A stretch of 52,847 nucleotides of DNA from Bacteroidales bacterium (lineage in GTDB: Bacteria > Bacteroidota > Bacteroidia > Bacteroidales > UBA12170), in the NCBI GenBank assembly GCA_021157585.1, contig JAGGWH010000163.1, forward strand, positions 1-52,847, written 5' to 3'. The translations under genes and the position numbers were made by a program. Positions 23,646-32,563 of this stretch are shown one piece after another. Every line of letters starts with the position of its first letter. The first letter of the stretch is position 1. The notes beneath the pieces were generated by a model. That model was given only the letters and a program-made list of their open reading frames with translations. It did not search any database and was not told where the DNA came from.

Positions 23646-25607
23646 ATGGCTACATTTAATATACTAATTGTTGAAGATGAACTTATTAGCTCAAAACTAC
23701 TCCAGAATTATTTAATTGGGATGGGACATAATGTTGTTGGAGTTGTGCCAAGTGGAGAAGAAGCCATTGCCTATGTTATTGAAAATAATCCGGATTTAAT
23801 TTTAATGGATATTGAATTGTCGGGAAAACTAAATGGAATTGAAACCGTTGAAATTATTCGTCAAACAAAAGAAATCCCAACTTTATTTTTAACAGGTCAA
23901 ACCGATAGGGCTTTGTTGGAAAGAGCTAAAGCTGTGGAGCCTATAGGCTATTTGCTAAAGCCTGTTCAGGCTATTCAGTTGGAGATAATTATTGAGATGA
24001 CACAGAAAAAAATTCTGGTCGATCAAGAATTAGAAAATTATCAGAAATATTTAGAACGTTTGGTTGTAGACAGAACTAAAGGATTATTAGAGGAAGTAGA
24101 AAAGCATAAAAAGTCGTTAAAAAAGATTGAAGAGAATGAAATAAAATTAAGCGCTATAACTTCATCGGCTAATGATGCTATTATTATGTTTAATGAATAT
24201 GGTCAGATTAATTTCTGGAACTTAGAAGCAACTAGGGTATTTGGCTATAAGGATGAAGAGATTATAAATCATAATATTCGAGTGCTTTTTTCGTCTGATA
24301 GTTTGAATGATGAATATAAGCAAAGTATAGAGCTTATTCAGGATGTTATTGAAAATAAACATCTCAGTAAAAATGTGGAACTCTCTGCTACTCACATGGA
24401 TGGAAGAAGCCTGCCTATTGAAATGTCTATGGCAACCGTAGAGATTAGTGGAGGTCTTAATATTGTTTGTATTGTAAGGGATATTACAGAACGTAAAAAG
24501 TATCTTGAAGAAATTGAACGCTTTAAGTTGATAGCCGATATAGCAAATTATGGATTGGCAATTACTGATTTAGATGGACGTATTATTTATTTAAATAAAT
24601 ATTTTGCTAAAATTCATGGTTATGAGACTGAGGAAATTCTTGGCGAGAATTTTGATTTACTAAGTGCAGAAAATTCGCCTTATGATTTTAGTAGAATGGC
24701 TGAGCTTACTTTAAAGCAGGATGGTTTTGAGAGCGAAGAAATCTGGCACGTTAAAAAAGATCAACAACTACTTCCATTATTTTTGAATACTACTCTTATC
24801 AAGGATAAAAAGAATAACCCTACTTTCTTTGCTTTTTCAGGTATTGATATTACCCAAAATAAAGAATATGAAAAAAATATATTAAAATCTAAAAGTATTG
24901 CCGAAGATTCTGATCGTATGAAATCAGCCTTTCTTTCAACTATATCCCACGAATTACGTACTCCTTTGAATGCTATTATTGGCTTTTCGGAATTGATAAA
25001 AATAGGGGGGCTGGATACTGAAGATATAAATGATTTTAATGAAGAGATACTTGGTAGCGGATTACATTTGCTTTCTATTGTTGAGGATATATTAGATGTT
25101 TCTTTACTTGAAAAGCACGATTTGAAAATAGAACGTACGGAATTTTCATTGAATGTATTTTTGAAGCATATGTATGATAAGTTTAAAGATAGTAAGCGTT
25201 ACGAAAATAAAGCCATCGAATTGTTAATGAAGGTAGATGTTAAGAGTGGCGATCCTTCCGTAGATCAAATTAATACAGACATTAAAAAACTAGAGCATAT
25301 TTTTACCAAACTGCTTGATAATGCATATAAATTTTCTGACGAAGGGAAAATCGAATTTGGATATAATCGACGTAACTATAAGTATGAATTTTATGTAAAA
25401 GATCAAGGGGTGGGTATTGAGAAAGAGAAACTTAAACTTATCTTTGATAATTTTGAACAAGCAACAAATGATGAAAATCTTGTACATAATGGTTTAGGTC
25501 TGGGTTTATCCATTGTTCGTCACTTACTTGATGTTATGGGTGGCGAAATTCGGGTTGAATCAGAAGTGGGCAAAGGATCAACATTTTATTTTACTATTGA
25601 AAATTAA
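23646..25607 (+). CDS. Receiver-PAS-PAS-histidine kinase (hybrid kinase with N-terminal receiver)
   Basis: A 653-residue soluble kinase. Order: receiver (about 1-120, Asp55 in LILMDIELSG, Lys in LLKPV), a coiled coil (about 125-170), PAS1 (170-285, NDAIIMFNEYGQINFWN, ending VRDITERKK), PAS2 (290-410, YGLAITDLDGRIIYLNKYFAKIHGYE), HisKA (STISHELRTPLNAIIGF, His435) and HATPase (KLLDNAYKFSD, KDQGVGIEKEKL, FDNFEQA, LGLGLSIVRHL). No membrane segment, so it senses an internal signal or accepts phosphate through its receiver. A lone receiver gene follows after ten bases and is the probable output partner. This looks like a split form of the fused kinase at 48706-51471. Confidence 0.92.
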   Translation: MATFNILIVEDELISSKLLQNYLIGMGHNVVGVVPSGEEAIAYVIENNPDLILMDIELSGKLNGIETVEIIRQTKEIPTLFLTGQTDRALLERAKAVEPIGYLLKPVQAIQLEIIIEMTQKKILVDQELENYQKYLERLVVDRTKGLLEEVEKHKKSLKKIEENEIKLSAITSSANDAIIMFNEYGQINFWNLEATRVFGYKDEEIINHNIRVLFSSDSLNDEYKQSIELIQDVIENKHLSKNVELSATHMDGRSLPIEMSMATVEISGGLNIVCIVRDITERKKYLEEIERFKLIADIANYGLAITDLDGRIIYLNKYFAKIHGYETEEILGENFDLLSAENSPYDFSRMAELTLKQDGFESEEIWHVKKDQQLLPLFLNTTLIKDKKNNPTFFAFSGIDITQNKEYEKNILKSKSIAEDSDRMKSAFLSTISHELRTPLNAIIGFSELIKIGGLDTEDINDFNEEILGSGLHLLSIVEDILDVSLLEKHDLKIERTEFSLNVFLKHMYDKFKDSKRYENKAIELLMKVDVKSGDPSVDQINTDIKKLEHIFTKLLDNAYKFSDEGKIEFGYNRRNYKYEFYVKDQGVGIEKEKLKLIFDNFEQATNDENLVHNGLGLGLSIVRHLLDVMGGEIRVESEVGKGSTFYFTIEN

Positions 25608-25617
25608 TATTAAAAAA

Positions 25618-26025
25618 ATGAACAATACTGATTTTAACATTAACAATTATGTTTGGGAAGGCAAGAATGTTTTAATTGCCGAGGATATTATGAGTAATTA
25701 CAATTTCTTACGTCTTCTTTTGAAGAAATCTAAAGTGAACGTTCTTTGGGTTGAAAATGGAAGAGATGCGATAGATACTGTATTGAATAATGATACTATT
25801 GATTTGGTATTGCTCGATATTAATTTGCCTTTGCTTAATGGCTATGAAGTTGTTAAACAGATAAAAGCAAAAAAACCTGATTTACCTGTAATTGCACAAA
25901 CAGCATATGCTTTGGGTGGAGATAGAGAAAAAAGTATTGCTGCCGGTTGCGATGATTATGTTTCAAAACCCATCTCCATTTCGGTTCTTTTAAAGAAAAT
26001 AGATGCCTTTTTAGGTAAGAAATAA
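25618..26025 (+). CDS. Single-domain response regulator (lone receiver)
   Basis: A 135-residue protein starting at ATG 25618 (MNNTDFNINNYVW); the frame is open further upstream, inside the kinase gene, but those starts overlap the kinase by about 100 bases. It contains only a receiver: acidic residues in LIAEDIMSNY, phospho-acceptor Asp67 in LLDINLPLLNG, IAQTAYA with the switch Thr, and Lys in SKPIS. No output domain. It starts ten bases after the hybrid kinase stop and should take phosphate from it. It is closely similar to the lone receiver at 30771-31163 and the C-terminal receiver of the kinase at 48706-51471. Confidence 0.9.
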   Translation: MNNTDFNINNYVWEGKNVLIAEDIMSNYNFLRLLLKKSKVNVLWVENGRDAIDTVLNNDTIDLVLLDINLPLLNGYEVVKQIKAKKPDLPVIAQTAYALGGDREKSIAAGCDDYVSKPISISVLLKKIDAFLGKK

Positions 26026-26035
26026 TCAGCTGTAA

Positions 26036-26995
26036 TTATTTATTATTTATCCAGGAGAGTGTTTCTTTCAGCCCACTGAATTTAGCTCGCTTTAAAGCAC
26101 TTCCACGAAATATTTCACCAAATTCCATTTCTGTCATTGTATCCCAATCCTCTTTTCGTAAATTCATAAGCTCGGGAATTGGTTTTAGCATTTCTTCTGA
26201 ATGTGGTATAATAAATTTATTGTTCCAAGGGCATACATCCTGACAAATATCACATCCAAATATCCAATCATTGTACAGTTCAGCATCACTCCGCTTTGCA
26301 AGTTTGGGAAATTCAATAGTTTGATAAGATAAACATTTTCTGGCATCCACTTTTCTGTTATCATAAATAGCATTAGTCGGACAGGCATCAATACAGCGCG
26401 TACAGTTAACACAATAATCTTTTATTTCGTTTGTATTATACTTTAGTTCTAAATCAAGAATTATATGGCCTATAAAGAAAAAAGAGCCTCCTTTTCTATT
26501 TATTAACAAACTGTTTTTCCCTATCCAGCCTAAGCCACTTTTTTTTGCCCATGCTCTATCTAAAACCGGTGCTGAATCAACAAAAACACGAAAGATTATA
26601 TTTGGATAATACTGTTTGATGTAATCAGCCAAAAGATTTAGTTTTTTCTTTATTACATAGTGATAATCTTTACCGTAAGCATATTTAGATATTTTGTAGT
26701 TATTTTTAGTTTCTAATTGTTTTTCGGGATAATAATTCTGTAAAACGCTAATAACTGATTTAGCTCCCGGAACTAATAATCGGGGATCGAGACGCTTTTC
26801 TTTATTGCGTTCCATATATCCCATTAAACCATGTCGCCCTTCTTCAAGCCATTGGTTTAGATTATCTTCTTCCTCTTTTAAAAAATCTGCTGCCGAAATC
26901 CCACAATCAGTAAATCCTAAATCTTTTGCTTTAGATTTTATCAATGCACTTAGTTCGCTTGCCGATTTTATATTTACTTTTAATGGCATAGACAT
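26036..26995 (-). CDS. queG: Epoxyqueuosine reductase QueG
   Basis: A 319-residue iron-sulfur and cobalamin enzyme that performs the last step of queuosine synthesis, reducing epoxyqueuosine in GUN-anticodon tRNAs to queuosine. The N-terminal domain shows the family segments DCGISAADFL, YMERNKEKRLDP and the KYAYGKDYH cobalamin-binding region, with DSAPVLDRAWA. Two 4Fe-4S sites are seen: CVNCTRCIDACPTNAI and CDICQDVCPWN. The C-terminal HEAT-like region of longer QueG forms is absent, which is common in this family. It is 20 bases downstream of ruvB and likely cotranscribed. Confidence 0.95.
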   Translation of the reverse strand: MSMPLKVNIKSASELSALIKSKAKDLGFTDCGISAADFLKEEEDNLNQWLEEGRHGLMGYMERNKEKRLDPRLLVPGAKSVISVLQNYYPEKQLETKNNYKISKYAYGKDYHYVIKKKLNLLADYIKQYYPNIIFRVFVDSAPVLDRAWAKKSGLGWIGKNSLLINRKGGSFFFIGHIILDLELKYNTNEIKDYCVNCTRCIDACPTNAIYDNRKVDARKCLSYQTIEFPKLAKRSDAELYNDWIFGCDICQDVCPWNNKFIIPHSEEMLKPIPELMNLRKEDWDTMTEMEFGEIFRGSALKRAKFSGLKETLSWINNK

Positions 26996-27015
26996 TGGAA
27001 AAGGAGAGATGTTAA

Positions 27016-28041
27016 TTAATCGAAAAGTCCCGATTGACTGGCAGAACGGAATTTTCCAAGATGACGGTAAGCAGCATCTGTAACTTCTCTTCCACGTGGA
27101 GTTCTCATTATAAAACCCTCTTGGATTAGAAAAGGCTCGTAAACTTCTTCTATAGTTCCTGTATCTTCACCTACTGCCGTTGCAATAGTGCTAATTCCTA
27201 CCGGACCTCCTTTGAACTTATCAATCATAGTTGATAAGATACGGTTATCCATTTCGTCTAAGCCGAATTTATCAACATTTAATGCGTTTAGGGCATATTG
27301 TGCAATTTTCAAATCAATTTTTCCATCGCCTTTTATTTCGGCAAAATCGCGTACGCGTCGGAGTAAGAGGTTTGCAATTCTGGGAGTTCCTCGGCTACGA
27401 CGAGCAATTTCATTTGCAGCTTCAATATGTATGGGCACTTTTAAAATTCCTGCCGATCGAGTAACTATTTTTTCTAGGGTTTTTGCATCGTAATAATGTA
27501 AACGTGCATTTATGCCAAATCTTGATCGGAGAGGGGCGGTGAGCAATCCGGAACGTGTTGTTGCACCTATTAGTGTAAATTGGTTAAGCTCAATTTGTAC
27601 TGTTCGGGCATTTGGTCCGGATTCAATCATAATGTCAATCTTATAGTCCTCCATAGCTGAGTAAAGATATTCTTCAACTACAGGACTTAAACGATGTATC
27701 TCATCAATAAACAAAACATCACGATCTTCGAGATTTGTAAGTAAACCTGCTAAATCGCCAGGTTTATCCAAAACGGGACCGGAAGTAATTTTTATTCCAA
27801 CATCAAGCTCATTAGCAATAATAATAGAAAGTGTAGTTTTTCCTAAACCCGGAGGTCCATGAAGTAGAACATGATCCATAGCTTCGTCTCTTCTACGTGC
27901 CGCATTAACAAAGATATTAAGGTTCTCAACTACTTTTCCTTGACCGGAAAAATTGATAAACTGACCCGGTCGAAGCAACTGTTCAACATCTTTTTCTTTA
28001 GCATCTAAAGATTCTCCGCTGGCATCTAAGTTTTCGTTCAT
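27016..28041 (-). CDS. ruvB: Holliday junction branch-migration ATPase RuvB
   Basis: A 341-residue AAA+ motor. [15 protein letters not shown] begins the N-terminal domain; [11 protein letters not shown] is Walker [12 protein letters not shown] Walker B, and [18 protein letters not shown] holds sensor 1 and the arginine finger region. The C-terminal winged helix has [26 protein letters not shown] and [13 protein letters not shown]. RuvB hexamers, recruited by RuvA, drive Holliday junction migration during recombination and repair. Length is normal. It heads a ruvB-queG unit. The start is the ATG at 28041; a minus-strand TACATTTG lies at 28111-28118. Confidence 0.97.
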   Translation of the reverse strand: MNENLDASGESLDAKEKDVEQLLRPGQFINFSGQGKVVENLNIFVNAARRRDEAMDHVLLHGPPGLGKTTLSIIIANELDVGIKITSGPVLDKPGDLAGLLTNLEDRDVLFIDEIHRLSPVVEEYLYSAMEDYKIDIMIESGPNARTVQIELNQFTLIGATTRSGLLTAPLRSRFGINARLHYYDAKTLEKIVTRSAGILKVPIHIEAANEIARRSRGTPRIANLLLRRVRDFAEIKGDGKIDLKIAQYALNALNVDKFGLDEMDNRILSTMIDKFKGGPVGISTIATAVGEDTGTIEEVYEPFLIQEGFIMRTPRGREVTDAAYRHLGKFRSASQSGLFD

Positions 28042-28540
28042 TTAGCCCTTTAGTTTAAATTGCTGTTTGAGATATTATAAATTGTGCTTTAAAATATTAT
28101 TGAATTTCGACAAATGTAAGAATATTTTATGTTATGTATAGCTTGATTATTATAAACAAAGACCTTTATCTGTTTCGTTTTTTTCCTCGACTATTTAGTC
28201 TTATTCATTATTTTAGTGTAAGCTCGGGGCTTATTAGTAAATGTTTTTATTAATGTTCTTTTTTAAATAGCAAGACATAGCTCTTATTTAGATTTTATTT
28301 TGGCTTGAGCAAGAGTATTTTGGCTCACGAATATATTAATTTCACAAAAAAAAACTTCGTTATAAAATTTTCAAACAATGATTATTTCCTAATAAAGTCG
28401 GAAGCTTTTGAAAAAAATATATACCTTAGCGCAAGTAATACGGTTTAGTTTCTGTACTTCAAAAGAATTTTTTATTAAACTCTTTTAAGGAAGCTTAATT
28501 ACTGAAGATAGGAGTATTGGTTGAATTAAAATCAGGTCGT
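28042..28540. other. Divergent intergenic region between ruvB and the stress-protein operon
   Basis: Nearly 500 bases with no supported gene. On the ruvB side the minus strand carries TACATTTG (complement of 28111-28118), an exact -7 match without a good -33. Towards the stress-protein operon the ten-base sequence TATTTTGGCT occurs twice, at 28296-28305 and 28316-28325, exactly 20 bases apart, with the palindromic CTTGAGCAAG between them. No clear housekeeping promoter was found before the ATG at 28541, so that operon may use another sigma factor or an activator. Confidence 0.55.
28296..28325 (+). repeat. Two direct copies of TATTTTGGCT spaced by two helical turns
   Basis: Copies at 28296-28305 and 28316-28325, period 20 bases. 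Such phasing places both on the same DNA face, as in sites of a dimeric or tandemly bound regulator. It lies about 215-245 bases before the first universal-stress-protein gene. No binding protein can be named. Confidence 0.4.
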
Positions 28541-29377
28541 ATGAAAGATATTATAGTTGCTATGGATTTTTCAAGAGGTGCAATGCGCGCCTTAGATTAT
28601 GCTATAAAAATAGCCAATAATACTCAATCTGATATTTTACTCGTTTGGGTCGATTCTCAGAGCACCAAAGAAATTTCTGCCGGTTTATGTAAGAATGAGC
28701 TTCGCCGAGATGCTAAAATTGAGCTTCAGAGAATTGTGAAAGAAAGGATGAATCTGCTAAAAGGAGGTAAGTTTAAAATAAAATTACGTAAGGGTAAGGT
28801 TTATCAAGAGCTGGCTTCACAGGCTAAAACATCTGATTCTGAATTAATAATAGTGGGAACGCATGGGATATCCGGTTACGAAGAGTTTTGGATTGGAAGT
28901 AATGCATTTAAAATTATTTCTTATGCTGCTTGTCCTGTAATTAGTATTCGTTATAATTATAATGTTAGAAAACCAATTGAAAGAATAATTGTCCCTATCG
29001 ATAATTCCATAGACTCCATTAAAAAAATTCCAATGGCTGCTAAAATGGCCAAAGCTTTTGGAGCAGAAATTCACTTATTATCAGTTTATACCACGACATT
29101 AGTTTCTTTGAAAAAGAAAGTTGATAGAGTTGTTATGGAATCCGGAAAATATTTAAGCAAAGAAAGCGTTCCTTTTGTAATTGATGTTGTGCAATCAAAT
29201 AATTTGCCGGTTACTGTAGTTGATTATGCTGAAAAAGTTAAGGGAGATATGATAGTGATTATGACAGATCAGGAAAAAGCTAACTTAAGTATCTTGATGG
29301 GAGATTATAGTCAGAAGATAATAAATTTATCTTCAATACCAATTTTAAGCGTTAAACCAGAAAGTTTATTTAATTAA
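28541..29377 (+). CDS. Tandem universal stress protein (two UspA domains)
   Basis: A 278-residue protein, start chosen at ATG 28541 (MKDIIVAMDFS); a TTG at 28517 is in frame but lies before the conserved first strand. Two UspA domains: residues 1-138, with IVVAMD-type strand and IIVGTHGISGYEEFWIGSNAF, and 142-278, with RIIVPIDNSIDSIKKIP. The first domain has the nucleotide-binding-type GTHG...GSNA motif; in the second this motif is degraded (IMTDQEKANLSILMGD), so probably only one domain binds ATP. Cytoplasmic. It overlaps the SPOR gene by one base (TAATG), and a related gene follows at 29854-30702. Confidence 0.88.
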   Translation: MKDIIVAMDFSRGAMRALDYAIKIANNTQSDILLVWVDSQSTKEISAGLCKNELRRDAKIELQRIVKERMNLLKGGKFKIKLRKGKVYQELASQAKTSDSELIIVGTHGISGYEEFWIGSNAFKIISYAACPVISIRYNYNVRKPIERIIVPIDNSIDSIKKIPMAAKMAKAFGAEIHLLSVYTTTLVSLKKKVDRVVMESGKYLSKESVPFVIDVVQSNNLPVTVVDYAEKVKGDMIVIMTDQEKANLSILMGDYSQKIINLSSIPILSVKPESLFN

Positions 29378-29814
29378 TGCAAAAAACTAAATACGTTTTA
29401 TTTACTATTTGTGTAGTTCTTCAGCTATCTGTAAGTGCTCAAACAGAATCTCTTAAAGATATATTCCCTCCTCTGAGTAAGGAGCAGCGTTTAGATTCAC
29501 TTATAATGTTACATAAGGAGTTGAATGCAATTAATAGTTCTATTCCCGGCTATCGAATACAAATTTATTTTGAATCAGGAAATTATTCGAAGTCGAAAGC
29601 CGTAGAAGTTAAGAAAGCTTTTGAATCAGACTATCTCGGTTACAGTGCGTATATATCATTTAATGAACCATATTATCGTGTCAGGGTGGGAGACTTTAGA
29701 ACAAAAATTGAGGCTGTAGGTTTTTTAAAGAAAATACTGAGAAAATATCCCAACGCCTTTGAGGTAAAAGATATGATTTCTTTTGGTAATTTTGAAAGTG
29801 TAACTAAATTTTAA
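29377..29814 (+). CDS. Exported SPOR-domain protein
   Basis: A 145-residue protein with a signal peptide (about 1-21, QLSVSAQ). Residues 60-140 form a SPOR domain: GYRIQIYFESGNYSKSKAVEV, YRVRVGDFRTKIEAVGFLKKI. SPOR domains bind glycan strands stripped of stem peptides at division sites and elsewhere in the cell wall. The start codon overlaps the stop of the upstream stress-protein gene, so the two are translated together. The pairing of a cytoplasmic stress protein with a periplasmic wall-binding protein is the odd point. Confidence 0.85.
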   Translation: MQKTKYVLFTICVVLQLSVSAQTESLKDIFPPLSKEQRLDSLIMLHKELNAINSSIPGYRIQIYFESGNYSKSKAVEVKKAFESDYLGYSAYISFNEPYYRVRVGDFRTKIEAVGFLKKILRKYPNAFEVKDMISFGNFESVTKF

Positions 29815-29822
29815 GTATATTT

Positions 29823-29838
29823 ACCCCAATTAAGGGGT
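29823..29838 (+). terminator. Short hairpin between the SPOR gene and the second stress-protein gene
   Basis: Five GC-rich pairs (29823-29827 with 29834-29838, loop of six) followed after a few bases by a T-rich run ending at the ATG of the next gene. It could reduce read-through into the second gene or act as a leader structure. The stem is short. Confidence 0.3.
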
Positions 29839-29853
29839 CAAAATTTATTTTTT

Positions 29854-30702
29854 ATGAGAGCAATAGTTGTTGGTATCGATTTTTTAAATGAGTCGCTTTC
29901 TGCTTTAAAATTGGCTGTTATTATTGCAGCTAAAGCTAAATCTGATATTATTTTAGTTTTTGTAAATAAGTACGATAAGTCGAAACCTATTTTTAAAACT
30001 CCGGAAGATAAGCTGAAGGAAGAGGTTGAAGAAAGGTTTAAAGGTTTGATACTAAAATATTCAGATAAAATCCCTGCTAATAAATTTTCCTATCGCTTTA
30101 GAGAAGGTAAAAAAATATGTGATGTAATTAATGACGAAGCAGAGAATTGGCGAGCAGAGCTAATTGTTTTAGGTACTCAAGGGAAAATAGGACTAAAGTT
30201 ATTCTCTCATTCTTTAGCTTTTGAAGTAATTGAAAAATCTACTACTCCTGTTATTACTGTTAGAGATGGAGCTAAAATTTCAAACGAAATTAAGAAGGTG
30301 TTAATTCCAATTGATGATACTCTGGAAACCCGTCAGAAAGTTCCATTTACAGTTCGTATGGCGAGAATATTTGGTGCCGAGATTCATATGTTGGCAATTT
30401 ATCATTCTGCAGTACAGACTGTTAGAGATAATGTAGAGCGTTATACTCGTCAATCTGCTGAGTACTTAGAAGCCAATAATGTTAATTTTATTGTAAAATC
30501 AATAGACACTAAAGATGTTGTTAATGAAACTATTAAGTATGCCGAGGAGATTGATGCTGATATTGTTTCTATTATGACTACTCAAATTGGTGTTGTTTCA
30601 AATCTTTGGAAAGGGACTTTTGCAGAACAACTCATAGATCAATCATCAATTCCGGTTATTACTGTACCTCCCAAAGAATTGATGCGAACTTTGTCTCGCT
30701 AA
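29854..30702 (+). CDS. Tandem universal stress protein (second copy)
   Basis: A 282-residue protein with two UspA domains, paralogous to the product of 28541-29377. Domain 1 (1-144) has IVVGIDFLNESLSALKLAV and LIVLGTQGKIGLKLFSHSLAFEV; domain 2 (147-282) has KVLIPIDDTLETRQKVP and a degraded second nucleotide loop (SIMTTQIGVVSNLWKG). It starts 39 bases after the SPOR gene and ends before the strong hairpin at 30712-30754. It shares with the first copy the pattern of one conserved and one decayed nucleotide site. Confidence 0.87.
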   Translation: MRAIVVGIDFLNESLSALKLAVIIAAKAKSDIILVFVNKYDKSKPIFKTPEDKLKEEVEERFKGLILKYSDKIPANKFSYRFREGKKICDVINDEAENWRAELIVLGTQGKIGLKLFSHSLAFEVIEKSTTPVITVRDGAKISNEIKKVLIPIDDTLETRQKVPFTVRMARIFGAEIHMLAIYHSAVQTVRDNVERYTRQSAEYLEANNVNFIVKSIDTKDVVNETIKYAEEIDADIVSIMTTQIGVVSNLWKGTFAEQLIDQSSIPVITVPPKELMRTLSR

Positions 30703-30711
30703 AATTAAAAA

Positions 30712-30754
30712 AATAAACAAGGGCGTGATATTTATTATCACGCCCTTGTTTATT
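30712..30754. terminator. Strong bidirectional terminator
   Basis: A perfect 19-bp inverted repeat (30712-30730 with 30736-30754, loop TTTAT) with a GC-rich core and A/T flanks serving both strands. It separates the stress-protein cluster from the convergent lone receiver gene. Confidence 0.9.
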
Positions 30755-30770
30755 ATAAAAGTGTTATGTT

Positions 30771-31163
30771 TTAAATGTATTTAGAAATTACACTTAACAA
30801 TTCATTTGTTCTGATTGGCTTTAAAATATAGTCGTCACTTCCGGCAGCAAAACTTTTTTCGCGTTCTCCAGCAAAAGCATAAGCAGTTTGTGTGATAATC
30901 GGAATATTTTTATTTAAATTCTTAATTAAACGGATAGCTTTATAGCCATTCATAATTGGCATATTAATATCCATTAATATCAAATCTATTTGGACATCCG
31001 TTTTACAAGCATCATAAGCTTCCTTGCCATTTTTTGCCCATAAAACCTTTGCTTTTGTAGGTTTAATAGCGTGAAGAAGAAATTTGTAATTGTGATTAAC
31101 ATCTTCAACAACCATTATCGTCTTATCAGACCAATCGTACTTAAATGGTGTTTCTGTACTCAT
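30771..31163 (-). CDS. Single-domain response regulator (orphan receiver)
   Basis: A 130-residue receiver without output domain: acidic residues in VVEDVNHNYKF, Asp65 in LILMDINMPIMNG, Thr in ITQTAYA, Lys in LKPIR. No kinase gene is next to it. It is clearly related to the lone receiver at 25618-26025 and to the C-terminal receiver of the hybrid kinase at 48706-51471, so it may share a kinase with them. A near -7 element (TAATTTCG, complement of 31186-31193) lies 23 bases upstream. It is 89 bases downstream of the aldolase gene on the same strand, probably with its own promoter. Confidence 0.88.
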   Translation of the reverse strand: MSTETPFKYDWSDKTIMVVEDVNHNYKFLLHAIKPTKAKVLWAKNGKEAYDACKTDVQIDLILMDINMPIMNGYKAIRLIKNLNKNIPIITQTAYAFAGEREKSFAAGSDDYILKPIRTNELLSVISKYI

Positions 31164-31252
31164 TTTTTTAGTTTTAGATTATATGCGAAATTATAGTATA
31201 CCAAAAATAACAATTTTTATTGATATTAAAAATAAAACCTTAGAGTTCAATT

Positions 31253-32332
31253 TTAATTTCTGTTGATAGCATTCAAATCATTAAAAGCAACTTCAAGACG
31301 CTTGATTATTGATTCTTCTCCGGCTCTAAGCCACTTTCTTGGATCATAGTACTTTTTGTTAGGTACTTCATCGCCTTCGGGATTACCAATTTGAGATTGT
31401 AGATAATCTTTCTTTTCTTTATAATATTCATGAACACCATCCCAAAATGCCCATTGTGTATCAGTATCGATATTCATTTTTATAACGCCATAAGAAATTG
31501 CTTCTCTAATATCCTCCTGACTAGACCCTGAACCTCCATGAAAAACAAAATTTACGGGTTGGGGGGCTGTATTGAATTTTTTCTCGATATATTTTTGAGA
31601 GTTATCTAAAATTTTAGGAGTAAGTTTTACATTTCCTGGTTTATAAACTCCATGTACATTTCCAAAAGAAGCAGCAATGGTAAAGTTTGGACTAACTTTT
31701 AAAAGCTCTTCATAAGCATATGCAACTTCTTCGGGTTGTGTATACAGCTTAGAACTGTCTACCTCACTATTATCTACTCCATCTTCTTCTCCACCGGTGA
31801 TACCTAATTCTATTTCTAAAGTCATCCCCAATTTAGCCATTCTAGCTAAGTATTTCTTCGATATCTCAATATTTTCTTTTATTGGCTCTTCCGATAAGTC
31901 GAGCATATGTGATGAAAATAGAGGTTTCCCGTTTTTTTCATAAAATTTTTCTCCGGCATCTAAAAGACCATCAATCCAAGGTAATAATTTCTTGGCTGCA
32001 TGGTCGGTATGCATAATTACTGCAACACCGTAAATTTCTGCCAATTCATGAACATGTAACGCAGCTGTAATACCACCTGCAATTGAGGCTTGTTGTTTGT
32101 CGTTTGGGAGAGCTTTTCCTGCATAAAATGAGGCTCCACCGTTAGATAATTGAATAATTACCGGAGAGTTTACTTTTTTTGCACTTTCTAAAACAGCATT
32201 AACAGTATCTGTACCTGTTACATTAACCGCAGGTAAAGCAAATTGATTGGCTTTAGCTATTTTGAAAACTTTTGCTATATCTTCACCAAAAAGAACTCCG
32301 GGTTTAATGTGGTCGAATATTTTATCTGACAT
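31253..32332 (-). CDS. fbaA: Class II fructose-bisphosphate aldolase
   Basis: A 359-residue zinc enzyme that interconverts fructose 1,6-bisphosphate with dihydroxyacetone phosphate and glyceraldehyde 3-phosphate in glycolysis and gluconeogenesis. Family marks: FALPAVNVTGTDTVNAVLE at the N terminus, VIMHTDHAAKK with a zinc histidine, ELGITGGEEDGVDNS, GNVHGVYKPG, VFHGGSGSSQEDI and GVIKMNIDTDTQWA, the phosphate-binding loop. Length and the long insertions fit class IIA (E. coli FbaA type). Monocistronic. Confidence 0.96.
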   Translation of the reverse strand: MSDKIFDHIKPGVLFGEDIAKVFKIAKANQFALPAVNVTGTDTVNAVLESAKKVNSPVIIQLSNGGASFYAGKALPNDKQQASIAGGITAALHVHELAEIYGVAVIMHTDHAAKKLLPWIDGLLDAGEKFYEKNGKPLFSSHMLDLSEEPIKENIEISKKYLARMAKLGMTLEIELGITGGEEDGVDNSEVDSSKLYTQPEEVAYAYEELLKVSPNFTIAASFGNVHGVYKPGNVKLTPKILDNSQKYIEKKFNTAPQPVNFVFHGGSGSSQEDIREAISYGVIKMNIDTDTQWAFWDGVHEYYKEKKDYLQSQIGNPEGDEVPNKKYYDPRKWLRAGEESIIKRLEVAFNDLNAINRN

Positions 32333-32532
32333 AATATTAATTTTTTGTAATATAAAAATGATTTTGATTAAATAAATCGTAATCGTTTAGCACGACTATG
32401 ATTCGTCTTCAAAAATACGTAAAACAATTGTGAAATATCGATAAAAATATACAGATCGACTCAAATAATTCATTTTTGAATACATTTAATATTAAACAAT
32501 CAAATAAAAGATTATTTTAGTTCAGCTTTTTT

Positions 32533-32540
32533 TATCTTTG
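32533..32540 (+). promoter_or_regulatory. Candidate -7 element (TATCTTTG) of the TPR sensor gene
   Basis: Exact TAnnTTTG, 23 bases before the ATG at 32564. The -33 region is only T-rich. Confidence 0.4.
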
Positions 32541-32563
32541 AAAGACTATAAAATTAAATTTTA

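Noticed and set aside
25513-25617. Longer N terminus for the lone receiver
   Set aside because: It would overlap the hybrid kinase by about 95 bases, and the extra residues do not resemble a receiver.
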